DNA of 32,322 bases from Bacillus sp. AFS041924 (GTDB taxonomy: Bacteria; Bacillota; Bacilli; Bacillales; Bacillaceae_G): assembly GCF_002577195.1 (NCBI RefSeq), contig NZ_NULG01000002.1, positions 1-32,322 on the forward strand, in the 5' to 3' direction. Numbering within the stretch: the stretch's first letter is position 1; each line of letters opens with the position of its first letter. Positions 8,068 to 15,469 of this stretch are shown here, piece after piece. The notes under the pieces are model-generated. The model was not told the origin of the DNA. It searched no databases and worked only from the letters and a program-made list of their open reading frames with translations. A program made the position numbers and the translations under genes.

Positions 8068-8907
8068 TAATTTGTTCACATACCAGGTCATAGCAATGAA
8101 ATAACTGATAAAAGGAGAGGTTCCATAGCCGATAATCGGTACTGGGAAGTTTCCAAAAAAGCTTGAAAGAATGCAAATTGCTAAATAAGTCCCTAGACTA
8201 TACGATAACAATTTTGCATTATTTGGAGGAACAAAGAAAAATGGCATTAGTAAAATTAAAAGTGAGATGATTGCAATGACTAGCCATCCAACTCCCATAT
8301 CCTTTACTAAACTTAAGATGTCTTCAACATATGGCACTGGTGCAAGTTTATCTAAATGAGACCAGCTAAAGACTATTAAAATAATAAAGATAATCAGTAC
8401 TAGTAATTGAGTTTTTTTATATTTTTTTACACCTAATAATAAAAACGCAATCGCAAACGTAAAAGCAGTTAGTTGTGATGCATCCGGTTGAAAATATAGT
8501 AATAGTGCAAAACATAGTATGAAACTAAAATTGATCCTAATTGCATTAGACTTCATTAAATTTGATAGTTGTATAATTAATAATGGGACGAATGCAATGG
8601 CAATATTAAGCCTTATAGGGCCAATGGCCAACCAGCGGTGTACACCATGTAATCCTTCATCAAAGAAGGTTAATAAAAGTAATATGAATATGCATGTAAT
8701 TACAATGATATTTGTTTTAGTCTTTATAGTTTTTGGACCTCGTAACAAAACTAAAAAAGAGACTATTCCTCCTACAATTGAAATAACAATATTTTGTCCG
8801 TATATAGATGGGGATACTTGATTATTAATCATAGCAAATACGCCAATGATCATAGCGGGTAAAGTTAATAAGAGTGGTAGTAGATTTATTTTTTTTGAAT
8901 TTAGCAT
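8053..8907 (-). CDS. short SEDS-like (FtsW/RodA-related) polytopic membrane protein
   Basis: 284 residues with about eight or nine hydrophobic segments. Three short blocks resemble the SEDS peptidoglycan glycosyltransferases and occur in the same order: GVHRWLAIGPIRLN (88-101, like GxxRWxxLGPxxxQPSE), YFQPDAS (138-144, like the QPDLG motif) and FPVPIIGYGTSPFISYF (254-270, like PLIGYGGSSLLSYF). PYVEDILSLVKDMGVGWLV (192-210) resembles the loop that carries the catalytic Asp in SEDS proteins. Canonical members have about 360-420 residues and ten segments, so this one is about 100 residues short and lacks the QPSE step. The ribosome site is weak (GGAAGG, 14 nt). Activity is uncertain. Confidence 0.6.
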   Translation of the reverse strand: MLNSKKINLLPLLLTLPAMIIGVFAMINNQVSPSIYGQNIVISIVGGIVSFLVLLRGPKTIKTKTNIIVITCIFILLLLTFFDEGLHGVHRWLAIGPIRLNIAIAFVPLLIIQLSNLMKSNAIRINFSFILCFALLLYFQPDASQLTAFTFAIAFLLLGVKKYKKTQLLVLIIFIILIVFSWSHLDKLAPVPYVEDILSLVKDMGVGWLVIAIISLLILLMPFFFVPPNNAKLLSYSLGTYLAICILSSFFGNFPVPIIGYGTSPFISYFIAMTWYVNKLKMNH

Positions 8908-8938
8908 CTTGTTCTAAACGGCCTTCCATTACGAAAAA

Positions 8939-10372
8939 TTATCTTGTTCTGATGATGTTACATAGCTTCTCTAATCCATCGGATAAGTCAATTTCGCTAA
9001 CAAGCGAATAACTAATACGAAATGAAGAAACATCTGTTTTATTATTATAACAAGCCACACCAGGCAAAAATGAAATATTTTCTTTATTAGCTTTTCTTAA
9101 TAACTCAAAAATATCTAGATTGGATTCATGAAATGTCAGCCACAAATTAAAGCCACCATCAGGAATCCGGCAATATAGTTGATCACTAAGTGATGATAGT
9201 ATGTCAACACTTGTATCACGTCGGATTTGTAGAGCAATGCGTAGTTTTTCAACGTGATTCCGCATTCGATCGGTTCGTAAAAATGGTAAAATCGCCTTTT
9301 GAGTTAGTAAAGGGCTTCCTACGTCCATTGAAGCTTTTATCGCTAGTAGCCATTCTAAGACTGGTCCATTTGCCAGCAATGCAGCAATTCTAATACCGGG
9401 TGCTAACGTTTTACTGAATCCTTTCATGTAGATGACATGATCTGATTGATCGTAATATTTAATCGGGAAATATTGAATTGATTGATCAAAATAAATATCA
9501 CTAAATGAATCGTCTTCAAGAATAAAGAAATGATACTGTTGTGCTAGTTGAATTAATTCTTTTCTTCGATCATTACTCATTGAGATTCCTGTTGGGTTTT
9601 GAAAGGCAGGGTTAACATAAATTAATTTTGGCATAAATTTAATGCACAAGTCTTCTATTAAATCTGATCGAATTCCTTCTTCATCCATCTCGACTGGTAT
9701 TATATGAATCCCTTTATTTATAAAAATATCAAGTGCACCACCGTAGCATGGACTTTCTACGATAATTGAATCGCCAGGTTTTAATAATGCTTGAGCTACT
9801 AAATCAATTCCTTGCTGCACTCCGCTTGTAATGATTAGATGATTAGCGCTACAGCGTATTTTTTGAAATTCAAATAAGTGATTAATAATTTCCGTTCTTA
9901 GTTCGAAATCTCCTTGAACAGGTCCGTAAGTTGTTAAAATAGAGGCATCATCTCTTAATAGCTTTTGCATTTCGTCTGCTAAAAATTTATTAGGAAGTAG
10001 ACGTGGGTAGACAACTGCTTTCGAAAAATCATATTTTAGCTGTTCTCTATTTATTAAATATTGGGACCGGACAATATTGATTCCTAAAGTCTGTTGCCAG
10101 TTAGAACTTGAATCTACTTGCACCATTTTATTCACTTTCTTTTTTATAAATACTCCTTTACCTTGTTCTACCGTGACATAGCCTTGTGACTCTAACCATT
10201 TATACGCCTTTCTAACTGTTAAAACGCTTATTGAAAGTTCATCAGCCAAAATCCGTATTGATGGTAATTTCTCGTTAGGCATAAGTAGACCACTTTGAAT
10301 GCTACCTGCAATCTGGGTACTTATTTGTAGATAGATTGGAACTGTTGATTTTTTATGGACTTGAATTTTCAT
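8939..10372 (-). CDS. MocR-type GntR/aminotransferase fusion regulator (PdxR/GabR-like)
   Basis: A GntR winged helix is fused to a fold-type I aminotransferase, about 477 residues, as usual for MocR regulators. Residues 1-75 hold the HTH (VPIYLQISTQIAGSIQSG, LPSIRILADELSISVLTVRKAYKWLESQGYV). The PLP domain has YGPVQGDFELR, SGVQQGIDL, NPAFQNPTGISM and YMKGFSKTLAPG, with the probable PLP lysine at K321. Such proteins sense PLP or amino-acid derivatives and often control the divergent neighbour. Here that is an EamA transporter 141 bp away, with a direct-repeat operator between. The frame extends upstream, but GGTGA before tandem ATGs at 10375/10372 supports this start. Confidence 0.87.
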   Translation of the reverse strand: MKIQVHKKSTVPIYLQISTQIAGSIQSGLLMPNEKLPSIRILADELSISVLTVRKAYKWLESQGYVTVEQGKGVFIKKKVNKMVQVDSSSNWQQTLGINIVRSQYLINREQLKYDFSKAVVYPRLLPNKFLADEMQKLLRDDASILTTYGPVQGDFELRTEIINHLFEFQKIRCSANHLIITSGVQQGIDLVAQALLKPGDSIIVESPCYGGALDIFINKGIHIIPVEMDEEGIRSDLIEDLCIKFMPKLIYVNPAFQNPTGISMSNDRRKELIQLAQQYHFFILEDDSFSDIYFDQSIQYFPIKYYDQSDHVIYMKGFSKTLAPGIRIAALLANGPVLEWLLAIKASMDVGSPLLTQKAILPFLRTDRMRNHVEKLRIALQIRRDTSVDILSSLSDQLYCRIPDGGFNLWLTFHESNLDIFELLRKANKENISFLPGVACYNNKTDVSSFRISYSLVSEIDLSDGLEKLCNIIRTR

Positions 10373-10442
10373 CATTTCACCACTAGTTTTTAAGTAATAA
10401 GTTATTAAAAAAAAGATCAATCGTCAATGGGGAAAACAGCTA

Positions 10443-10471
10443 ACTGTTATATGCTCTATTATACTGTTATA
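10443..10471 (+). promoter_or_regulatory. direct-repeat operator, probable MocR binding site
   Basis: ACTGTTATA occurs at 10443-10451 and again at 10463-10471, head to tail and 20 bp apart, about two helical turns. It sits between the divergent MocR and EamA genes, just upstream of a -10 element. Direct repeats are the usual operator form for MocR proteins. Confidence 0.65.
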
Positions 10472-10483
10472 CTCCGACTTTAA

Positions 10484-10489
10484 TATAAT
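10484..10489 (+). promoter_or_regulatory. -10 element for the EamA gene
   Basis: A perfect TATAAT lies 24 bp before the EamA start codon. No good -35 is found 16-18 bp upstream; that position is occupied by the second ACTGTTATA copy. This fits a promoter that needs the MocR protein as activator. Confidence 0.5.
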
Positions 10490-10512
10490 ACTTTTATCAA
10501 AGGGGTGATGAA

Positions 10513-11442
10513 ATGATTATTATTAATTATTTGGTTATTTGTATTATTTTCGGTACAACTTTTCTTGCAATAAAATTTGGCATTGAGTCAGGGGTTTCAC
10601 CTTTATTTTCAGCCGGAATTCGATTTACTATTGCTGGACTGATTGTCATATTATATTTTCTTCTTAAAGGGCAAAACGTGAAGAAATTTATTTTGTCAAA
10701 ACGACTAATGTATATTGGATTTTGCTTAACTTTTATGACATTTTCAACACTATATTGGGCTGAACAGTATATAACATCAGGGTTAGCTGCAGTTTTGTCT
10801 GCAACTGGTCCTATGATGATTTTACTTTTTCAATTAAGACGTAATAATAAGGGAATTGAACGTAAACAGTTAATAGCGTTAGTAATGGCTTTTGCTGGTG
10901 TGATATTCGTTTGTTTACCTGGGATTAGCCAGCATATCTCTTACTTATGGGTGGTAGGTTGTATCGCAGTATTAATAGGGGAAGCATTTTACGGATTAGG
11001 TTCTATTACTTCAAAGGAAGTCTTAACTGATTTTAATCGTATATCGCCATTTTTAATCAATGCTTTTCAAATGCTATATGGTGGAATATTTCTTCTTCTT
11101 TTTTCATTTGTAATAGAAAAACCGAAAATTTCAATTTTAAGTTCTTGGGATGCACAGTGGCCTATATTGTACCTTATTATTATAGGTTCAATTGGGGGAC
11201 ATGGTTTGTACAGTTGGTTATTAGCGAAAACGAACCCAGTCTTTCCATCAACATGGCTTTATGTATCCCCATTAATTGCAAGTGTATTAGGCTATTTCGT
11301 AATGGACGAACCAATTAAACCAATCATGGCAATTGGTGGAATATTAATCTTATCTGGTGTATTCATTGCAAATTGGTCTACTTTTTCTATGTATAGAAAG
11401 CAAGGGATGCTTTTAAAAAAAGAAGTGGAAGTTTCAAAGTAA
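10513..11442 (+). CDS. EamA/DMT-superfamily permease
   Basis: 309 residues, about ten transmembrane segments arranged as two EamA repeats. The first begins at FGTTFLAIKFGIESGVSPLFSAGIRFTIAGLIV, and the second contains GEAFYGLGSITSKE and later WLYVSPLIASVLGYFVMDEPI, the typical repeat-2 ending. Members export amino acids or other small metabolites across the cytoplasmic membrane. The substrate is not determined. The divergent MocR gene and its operator suggest induction by an amino-acid or PLP-related signal. The start has a strong site (AAAGGGGTG, 5 nt). There is no hairpin directly after the gene; a 21-bp repeat array follows, then a bidirectional terminator at 11676. Confidence 0.87.
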   Translation: MIIINYLVICIIFGTTFLAIKFGIESGVSPLFSAGIRFTIAGLIVILYFLLKGQNVKKFILSKRLMYIGFCLTFMTFSTLYWAEQYITSGLAAVLSATGPMMILLFQLRRNNKGIERKQLIALVMAFAGVIFVCLPGISQHISYLWVVGCIAVLIGEAFYGLGSITSKEVLTDFNRISPFLINAFQMLYGGIFLLLFSFVIEKPKISILSSWDAQWPILYLIIIGSIGGHGLYSWLLAKTNPVFPSTWLYVSPLIASVLGYFVMDEPIKPIMAIGGILILSGVFIANWSTFSMYRKQGMLLKKEVEVSK

Positions 11443-11487
11443 GGTTTGCACCTTGGTGTGTAGTTTCTAGCGACCGCCTATTTGTGA

Positions 11488-11609
11488 GAAATACGAACAA
11501 AATATGTACTTTGTTCATAAACCTGTGAACTTGGTGCATAAAGTATTATTTTTTGTTCATAAACTGTAGATTTTTGTTTATAAGGCAGCGGCTTTTGTTC
11601 ATAAAATGC
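11488..11609 (+). repeat. array of five degenerate repeats, exact 21-bp period, with leader
   Basis: Core TTTGTTCATAAA recurs five times, with the core G at 11513, 11534, 11555, 11576 and 11597: every step is exactly 21 bp while the intervening 9 bp vary. A leader GAAATACGAACAAA precedes it, and GAACAAA is an inverted copy of the first TTTGTTC. The same leader and a sister core occur at 30819-30936. The frame through the cores is interrupted by TAG, so it is not coding. Confidence 0.9.
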
Positions 11610-11675
11610 TTGCCCGTTGAATATGGCTTCTTTAAGTAGTGGTAATCCTCTACATTTTTAAATGAACAAACAAAG

Positions 11676-11713
11676 AAAATCCACAAGGAAATTGAATATC
11701 TTGTGGATTTTTA
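11676..11713. terminator. bidirectional terminator
   Basis: A 12-bp perfect stem (AAAATCCACAAG / CTTGTGGATTTT) with T-rich flanks on both strands. It lies 7 nt from the end of the minus-strand VOC gene and also faces the EamA transcript. Confidence 0.88.
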
Positions 11714-11719
11714 AGCATT

Positions 11720-12085
11720 TTAATTTGGTTTTTGGACAAATGCCCATATGTAACCGTCTGGATCTCGTAAGCAAAATTCCTTATAGCCCCAAGGTTGAAT
11801 AATAGGTTCTGTGATCACTTTTTCTCCATTTGAGAAATCTAATGGAGTCAATTCTTTTTCTATTATGTTTTCAAAAAGTGGCTCAACTTCTTTTACTACT
11901 AATTGAAAGACTGCATCAGTATTTGATTGTACATCAGTAGGATGGAGCATTATTTCGCCATCACCAACTTTGAACCAAAACATACCCTCGTGTTCCCTTA
12001 AATATTCAAATCCAACTTTTTCATACCAGTTCTTAGAAGAGTTTGTATCTTTGCAAAAAATTACAATATCTAAAACTCCGTTCAT
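11720..12085 (-). CDS. VOC family protein (bleomycin-resistance/glyoxalase-like)
   Basis: A 121-residue single-module-pair VOC protein. It opens with LDIVIFCKDTNSSKNWYEKVGFEYL, has a central MFWFKVGDGEIMLHP strand block, then FQLVVKEVEPLFENI, and ends PWGYKEFCLRDPDGYIWAFVQ, which is the common C-terminal signature. Members include resistance proteins that bind drugs and lyases or dioxygenases; nothing here distinguishes them. The first-strand metal His is absent (LDIVIF), so catalysis is doubtful and a ligand-binding role is possible. ATG has a good AAAGGAG site. It is monocistronic. Confidence 0.8.
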   Translation of the reverse strand: MNGVLDIVIFCKDTNSSKNWYEKVGFEYLREHEGMFWFKVGDGEIMLHPTDVQSNTDAVFQLVVKEVEPLFENIIEKELTPLDFSNGEKVITEPIIQPWGYKEFCLRDPDGYIWAFVQKPN

Positions 12086-12158
12086 TTTAACTCATCTCCT
12101 TTAACTATTTACTCTATTACCTATTCTTTGTGGACAATACCCTGACCTTTTTTTATTT

Positions 12159-12188
12159 AGGCTCTGTTATAAAAGATTGTTGATTTTC
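12159..12188 (-). repeat. solo end of the 4757-type MITE
   Basis: AGGCTCTGTTATAAAAG continuing into TGTTGATTTTC matches the reverse complement of the right end of the 190-bp element at 4757-4946. The rest of the element is not recognisable here, so this is a fragment or a heavily decayed copy. Confidence 0.55.
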
Positions 12189-12289
12189 TTATTCAAGTAA
12201 AGCAGTGCTTATATACAGTATCAACTCTAAAAAGATTGATAGAATGCACCTTTTATTTTTGTTTACATGAAAGCATTGATAAGTGGTTA

Positions 12290-12395
12290 AGGACTTGACT
12301 TGGAGCCTCTGTGGGCATGATTAGTTTTAAAGGCTGAAGCAGATGTTTCAGTTGGCGTACAAGCCTATCATACCCACCTCTCCAAATAAAGTCCT
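12290..12395. repeat. 106-bp long imperfect palindrome / structured element
   Basis: The arms pair in three tiers. AGGACTT..CTTGGAG pairs with CTCCAAAT..AGTCCT. GTGGGCATGAT pairs with ATCATACCCAC with one mismatch. CTGAA/TTCAG forms an inner hairpin. TTGTTTAC occurs on both flanks. It has no ORF. It could be a MITE, a transposon end or a structured RNA. The rest of the 12086-12601 interval holds only a repeat end (12159) and an ATGGCAG..TAGTTCAA motif at 12518. Confidence 0.6.
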
Positions 12396-12601
12396 ATCGT
12401 TGTTTACGTTAATAACTATAATTACTTACTGAATATAATAAGTAAACAAAGTTAGAAATAAGCTGATTTTGTTTCGTTATTTACTATGAATACGGTCAAA
12501 AATCATACTGTATATAATGGCAGAATAGTTCAACAAGGATAATGGTTATACGTGGTAAAATATAAAAGGAATGTTTGTTTAACTTACAAGGGGGTGTTAA
12601 A

Positions 12602-12817
12602 GTGCAAGATAACAAAGAAACTCCTGATCGAAAAAGAGAGAGATTAAGACAAAAAGAATTAAAAAGAAATCCGACAGTTAGTCTGAACGATGCTTTTAAT
12701 AGAGCAAACAGTGGCAGTCTTGTGGATTTATTAGGTAGTATAGGTTGGAAAGGTACGGGGTTACTTATTCTTGTACTTATAATGGGAGTTATAATTGCTT
12801 CAATTTTCTTTAAGTAA
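12602..12817 (+). CDS. DUF6366 family small membrane protein
   Basis: A 71-residue protein with a charged N-terminal half (KETPDRKRERLRQKELKRNP) and the conserved middle NLNDAFNRxNSGSLVDLLG-type block (here SLNDAFNRANSGSLVDLLGS). One C-terminal transmembrane segment follows (about 48-70, GLLILVLIMGVIIASIFF). I recognise the family as DUF6366; its function is unknown. The start is GTG 12602, with AAGGGGGTG 6-7 nt upstream; an in-frame ATG at 12575 lacks a site. Its stop codon overlaps the left end of a repeat element. Confidence 0.8.
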   Translation: MQDNKETPDRKRERLRQKELKRNPTVSLNDAFNRANSGSLVDLLGSIGWKGTGLLILVLIMGVIIASIFFK

Positions 12818-12967
12818 CGGGGGCTATAATTTCACAACAATTGGGACTGTTAGCGGCAGACCTTTTTTCAATACCGTTATACAACTTACACATTGATTTA
12901 GTTATACAAAATGATCGACGATTTGTCGGTCATTATTTATTCAACATAATGGCAGGTTAGTTCAAGA
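12815..12967 (+). repeat. diverged copy of the CTAACGGGG..TAGTT palindromic element
   Basis: The left part (TAACGGGGG, ACAACAATTGGGACTGTTAGC, GGCAGACCTTTTTT) aligns with the element at 14305-14396. The right part (AATGGCAGGTTAGTTCAAG) matches that element's right end. The middle is longer and contains a second hairpin (12910). The left end overlaps the DUF6366 stop codon. Confidence 0.55.
12910..12938 (+). terminator. Rho-independent terminator-like hairpin
   Basis: AATGATCGAC / GTCGGTCATT stem with one G-T pair and a 5-nt loop, followed by a short T-rich tail. It probably ends the DUF6366 transcript. Nearly the same hairpin occurs at 22307. Confidence 0.65.
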
Positions 12968-13021
12968 AGGAAAATCTTTACTCAAAGCGAATTTATTATA
13001 AATTCAATTGCCCATTTAGCA

Positions 13022-13252
13022 TTGGTAAATGGGGGAAAAGGCGGATGTTCGAGTGATAAATATGTAGATACACTAATTACGCTATTCAATAACATTCCTG
13101 AACCAGACACACTAAAAAGGCTTAAAAAGCCTATTGAAAATATATTCGATAAAGGCAATTACAAAAAAGTACATATCACTTTTGGATACCCATATTTAAG
13201 ACCAATATTAGAAGAATCTTTTTTCAAAATGGATTCTTTTTATTTTCCGTAA
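13022..13252 (+). CDS. hypothetical short ORF, possibly a gene fragment
   Basis: 76 codons from a TTG (GGKGGCSSDKYVDTLITL, NNIPEPDTLKRLKKPIENIF, then YKKVHITFGYPYLRPIL). I do not recognise it. The composition is protein-like, with no long low-complexity run, but there is no ribosome site before the TTG and the frame is open upstream to 12950. That suggests the C-terminal remnant of a longer gene cut by the repeat element before it. It is followed by about 200 bp of AT-rich DNA in which I see nothing definite. Confidence 0.3.
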   Translation: MVNGGKGGCSSDKYVDTLITLFNNIPEPDTLKRLKKPIENIFDKGNYKKVHITFGYPYLRPILEESFFKMDSFYFP

Positions 13253-13452
13253 AATAAAGGCTTATTCAATATCTCGTTCTAACTATATTTTAAACCAACA
13301 TGTACACCTTTTATTTATTCTTCTCCAGACTAATTTTCAATAGATTATGAAACTTTCTAACTATTTTACAATTATAATCAAACCGTTTATAACCTCCCTT
13401 CGTTTCCTTTAATAGTACTAATAAAAATCATGTATGAAATGGAGGAAGAATT

Positions 13453-14256
13453 ATGAAGAAGACCGTGTTCCTATCAGCTCTACTGCTCTTTGTCATTATG
13501 GCTACAGGATTGTCAGCCTATGCAAAAATGGACCGAAAGCCAGCGTTCCAGGCGACACCAAATTCTAGCCAAAGTGATCATGTCATCCGGGTGTACGGAC
13601 CAGGCGGACCACTTGGACCGATTAAGGAAGCTGCTGAACATTTTTCAGCTGAAACGGGAATCAAGGTGGAAGTAACAGCCGGACCAGAGGGCAATTGGAT
13701 CGGCCAGGCAAAGCAAGATGCAGATATTATTTTCGGTGGCTCCGAGTATATGCTGCAGGACTTCATCTTTAACCACCCCGAAATGATCGACACTAAATCA
13801 CGTACGGAGCTTTACCCGCGTGCCGTAGGAATATTGGTGAGGAAAGGAAATCCTAAGAAGATTGAAAGTCTGGAGGATTTGACGAAAAAAGGAGTAAAAA
13901 TTATCGATGTGAATGGGGCCGGCCAGCTTGGCCTGTGGGAAGACCTGGCAGGCAGAAAAGGGCTGATTGAAGGCATTTCCCAAAATATTATCCTTTCTGT
14001 AAAGTCTAGTGCCGAAGCCATTGAACGATGGAAATCGAATTCCAGCCTGGACGCCTGGATTACCTATGAATCGTGGCGTTACCGGCTCCAGGATGTGACC
14101 GACCTGGTCGAACTGCCCGAAGAAGAAAAGCTCTATCGTGGAACGCCAATCGCCCTAACGAAAATCACCGATCAGAAAAAAGAGGCACAGCAATTTATTG
14201 ATTATTTAAGAACGGAAGAATCTCACCAAATCTTTCAAAAATGGGGCTGGAAGTAA
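13453..14256 (+). CDS. AcfC-like extracellular substrate-binding protein
   Basis: 267 residues with a Sec signal peptide (about 1-24, MKKTVFLSALLLFVIMATGLSAYA), so it is secreted or loosely cell-associated. The mature protein begins IRVYGPGGPLGPIKEAAEHF and continues TGIKVEVTAGPEGNWIGQAKQDADIIFGGSEYM. These blocks are characteristic of AcfC-like solute-binding proteins related to the sulfate/molybdate group, which often bind oxyanions or organic acids. It lacks a lipobox, and no ABC permease or ATPase is near, so its partner is unclear. Codon use is visibly richer in G and C than in neighbouring genes, a sign of recent transfer. GGAGG lies 9 nt before the ATG. Confidence 0.82.
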   Translation: MKKTVFLSALLLFVIMATGLSAYAKMDRKPAFQATPNSSQSDHVIRVYGPGGPLGPIKEAAEHFSAETGIKVEVTAGPEGNWIGQAKQDADIIFGGSEYMLQDFIFNHPEMIDTKSRTELYPRAVGILVRKGNPKKIESLEDLTKKGVKIIDVNGAGQLGLWEDLAGRKGLIEGISQNIILSVKSSAEAIERWKSNSSLDAWITYESWRYRLQDVTDLVELPEEEKLYRGTPIALTKITDQKKEAQQFIDYLRTEESHQIFQKWGWK

Positions 14257-14304
14257 GGATGAGCCTTAAATCTAAAAAACTGGAAGGAAAGTTTGTGAAG
14301 AAAT

Positions 14305-14396
14305 GTACTTAAACTAACGGGGTGCATTAGTTGAACAACGAATGGCTGCTTCGGCGGTCTTTTTTAACGAACTAAATGGCAGGTTAGTTTAAGTGC
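14305..14396. repeat. 92-bp palindromic element with ~30-bp terminal inverted repeats
   Basis: ACTTAAACTAAC at 14307-14318 is the exact reverse complement of GTTAGTTTAAGT at 14383-14394. Pairing continues inward (GCATTAGTTGAAC against GAACTAAATGGC). Between the arms is a hairpin with a TTCG loop (GGCTGC/GCGGTC with G-T pairs) followed by TTTTTT, which can act as a terminator for the AcfC-like gene. Related copies lie at 12815 and 22995. Confidence 0.75.
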
Positions 14397-14844
14397 AAAG
14401 ATTTACAAATTGAGTAGGATAGAATGAAATGTGGTAACCAAGCCACTCATATTAGACTGTAAATCACTATTGATAATATTTGCATTCGTGCTAAGATTTT
14501 AGGTACTAAACAGTATTTTAATAAAAAACTAAATACTTCTATTAAAAGATAGCAAGCAATTAATTTAAAAAAGAAGTTTGTTGTCTTTATTTAATTCTGC
14601 CTAAAAAAGTAACAAAACCTACTGTAAGTATAATTTTGAAGTAGTGGTTTGACAGTTTCGTTCATATCAGTTGAACAAGAAACGATGTTGTTTTATGTCC
14701 CGTGGTCAGGATACGCTAAGCTCATTTTTCATGATAAAGTCTTATTCGGTATGAAGGGCGATAGCATAACGTTGTTTGTCAATGACCGTTACTAGCGACA
14801 ACATGGAAACTATAATAAGTAAATAAACAATTGAAATAATGATG
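14397..14844. other. AT-rich intergenic DNA, no gene seen
   Basis: Only short open stretches occur, none with a ribosome site or recognisable motif. A segment at 14665-14690 (GTTGAACAAGAAACGATG) is faintly like the palindromic repeat family. It is probably decayed sequence. Confidence 0.5.
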
Positions 14845-14877
14845 AAAGACTAGCCGTAAGTTTGGGCTAGTCTTTTT
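14845..14877 (+). terminator. Rho-independent terminator
   Basis: AAAGACTAGCC / GGCTAGTCTTT stem, about 11 bp, followed by T-rich sequence. There is no intact gene directly upstream, so it may be left from a lost gene. Confidence 0.8.
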
Positions 14878-14894
14878 CATGATTATAAGGTTTA

Positions 14895-15118
14895 ACTTCT
14901 ATTAGAAAAGTTAGAAGGCGAAGAAATACCAGTATTGGCACGGATTCTTCGTATCATGAATAGTTTTGATGCAATAACATTGACCGCTATTATCGTGAAA
15001 AAATAGACTTTATTGGTACGTTGGAAGAAATTGAACAATGTTCTAGTAACTTTATGATCCTTACTTTTCTGACCAATTCATTATATTACAGAATAGAAAT
15101 GATGATGTTATTGAATAA
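14895..15118 (+). pseudogene. HD-GYP domain remnant with frameshifts
   Basis: Three successive frames join into one C-terminal HD-GYP end. Frame 1 reads KLEGEEIPVLARILRIMNSFDA. After a shift near 14975 a second frame reads DRYYREKIDFIGTLEEIEQCSSN. After another shift near 15050 a third reads DPYFSDQFI and ends at TAA 15116. Together they match the usual order GEEIPxxARIxxIxDxFDAMTSDRxYR..EALEEIExCSGTQFDP. HD-GYP proteins hydrolyse cyclic di-GMP. The catalytic HD and GYP parts are missing, so this is a dead fragment of about 75 residues. Confidence 0.75.
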
Positions 15119-15469
15119 AAAAGTTCTTTACTGAATTTAAAATATCCAGAATTAAATTGGTTAACTTATAATGCTATAAGTATTGGGGGTTTTTATTTAG
15201 CCTAAAATACCATTTTCTTATTCAATATAGTGTGGTGCATAAATCATAGCTTTGGACCTTTTTTTTAGACCATTTTTTCAATGAGTTTTTTTTCCAAGTT
15301 ACCTGGTAAAATTCCTCACTTTCTATTCACCAGTGAATTTATAACATCTATAAGAAAATCCTCCTAATTACCCCAAAATTATAAGTAAGTATTTTTATTA
15401 GAATTATTATTTCGCCAATATTTATAACCTAATATTACAATATAATACTAATTTCATGGTAAATAATGT
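15119..15469. other. AT-rich intergenic DNA, nothing recognised
   Basis: Long T and A runs, no ORF with a ribosome site and no convincing hairpin. It lies upstream of the secreted-protein operon and may contain its distal promoter region. Confidence 0.5.

Noticed and set aside
8519-8821. Plus-strand 100-codon gene opposite the SEDS-like gene
   Set aside because: The minus-strand frame encodes a coherent membrane protein with family motifs; the plus-strand frame has no ribosome site and odd composition.
11488-11609. CRISPR array
   Set aside because: The conserved unit is only about 12 bp and degenerate, the variable part is 9 bp, and no cas gene is in the window. The two similar arrays fail for the same reasons.
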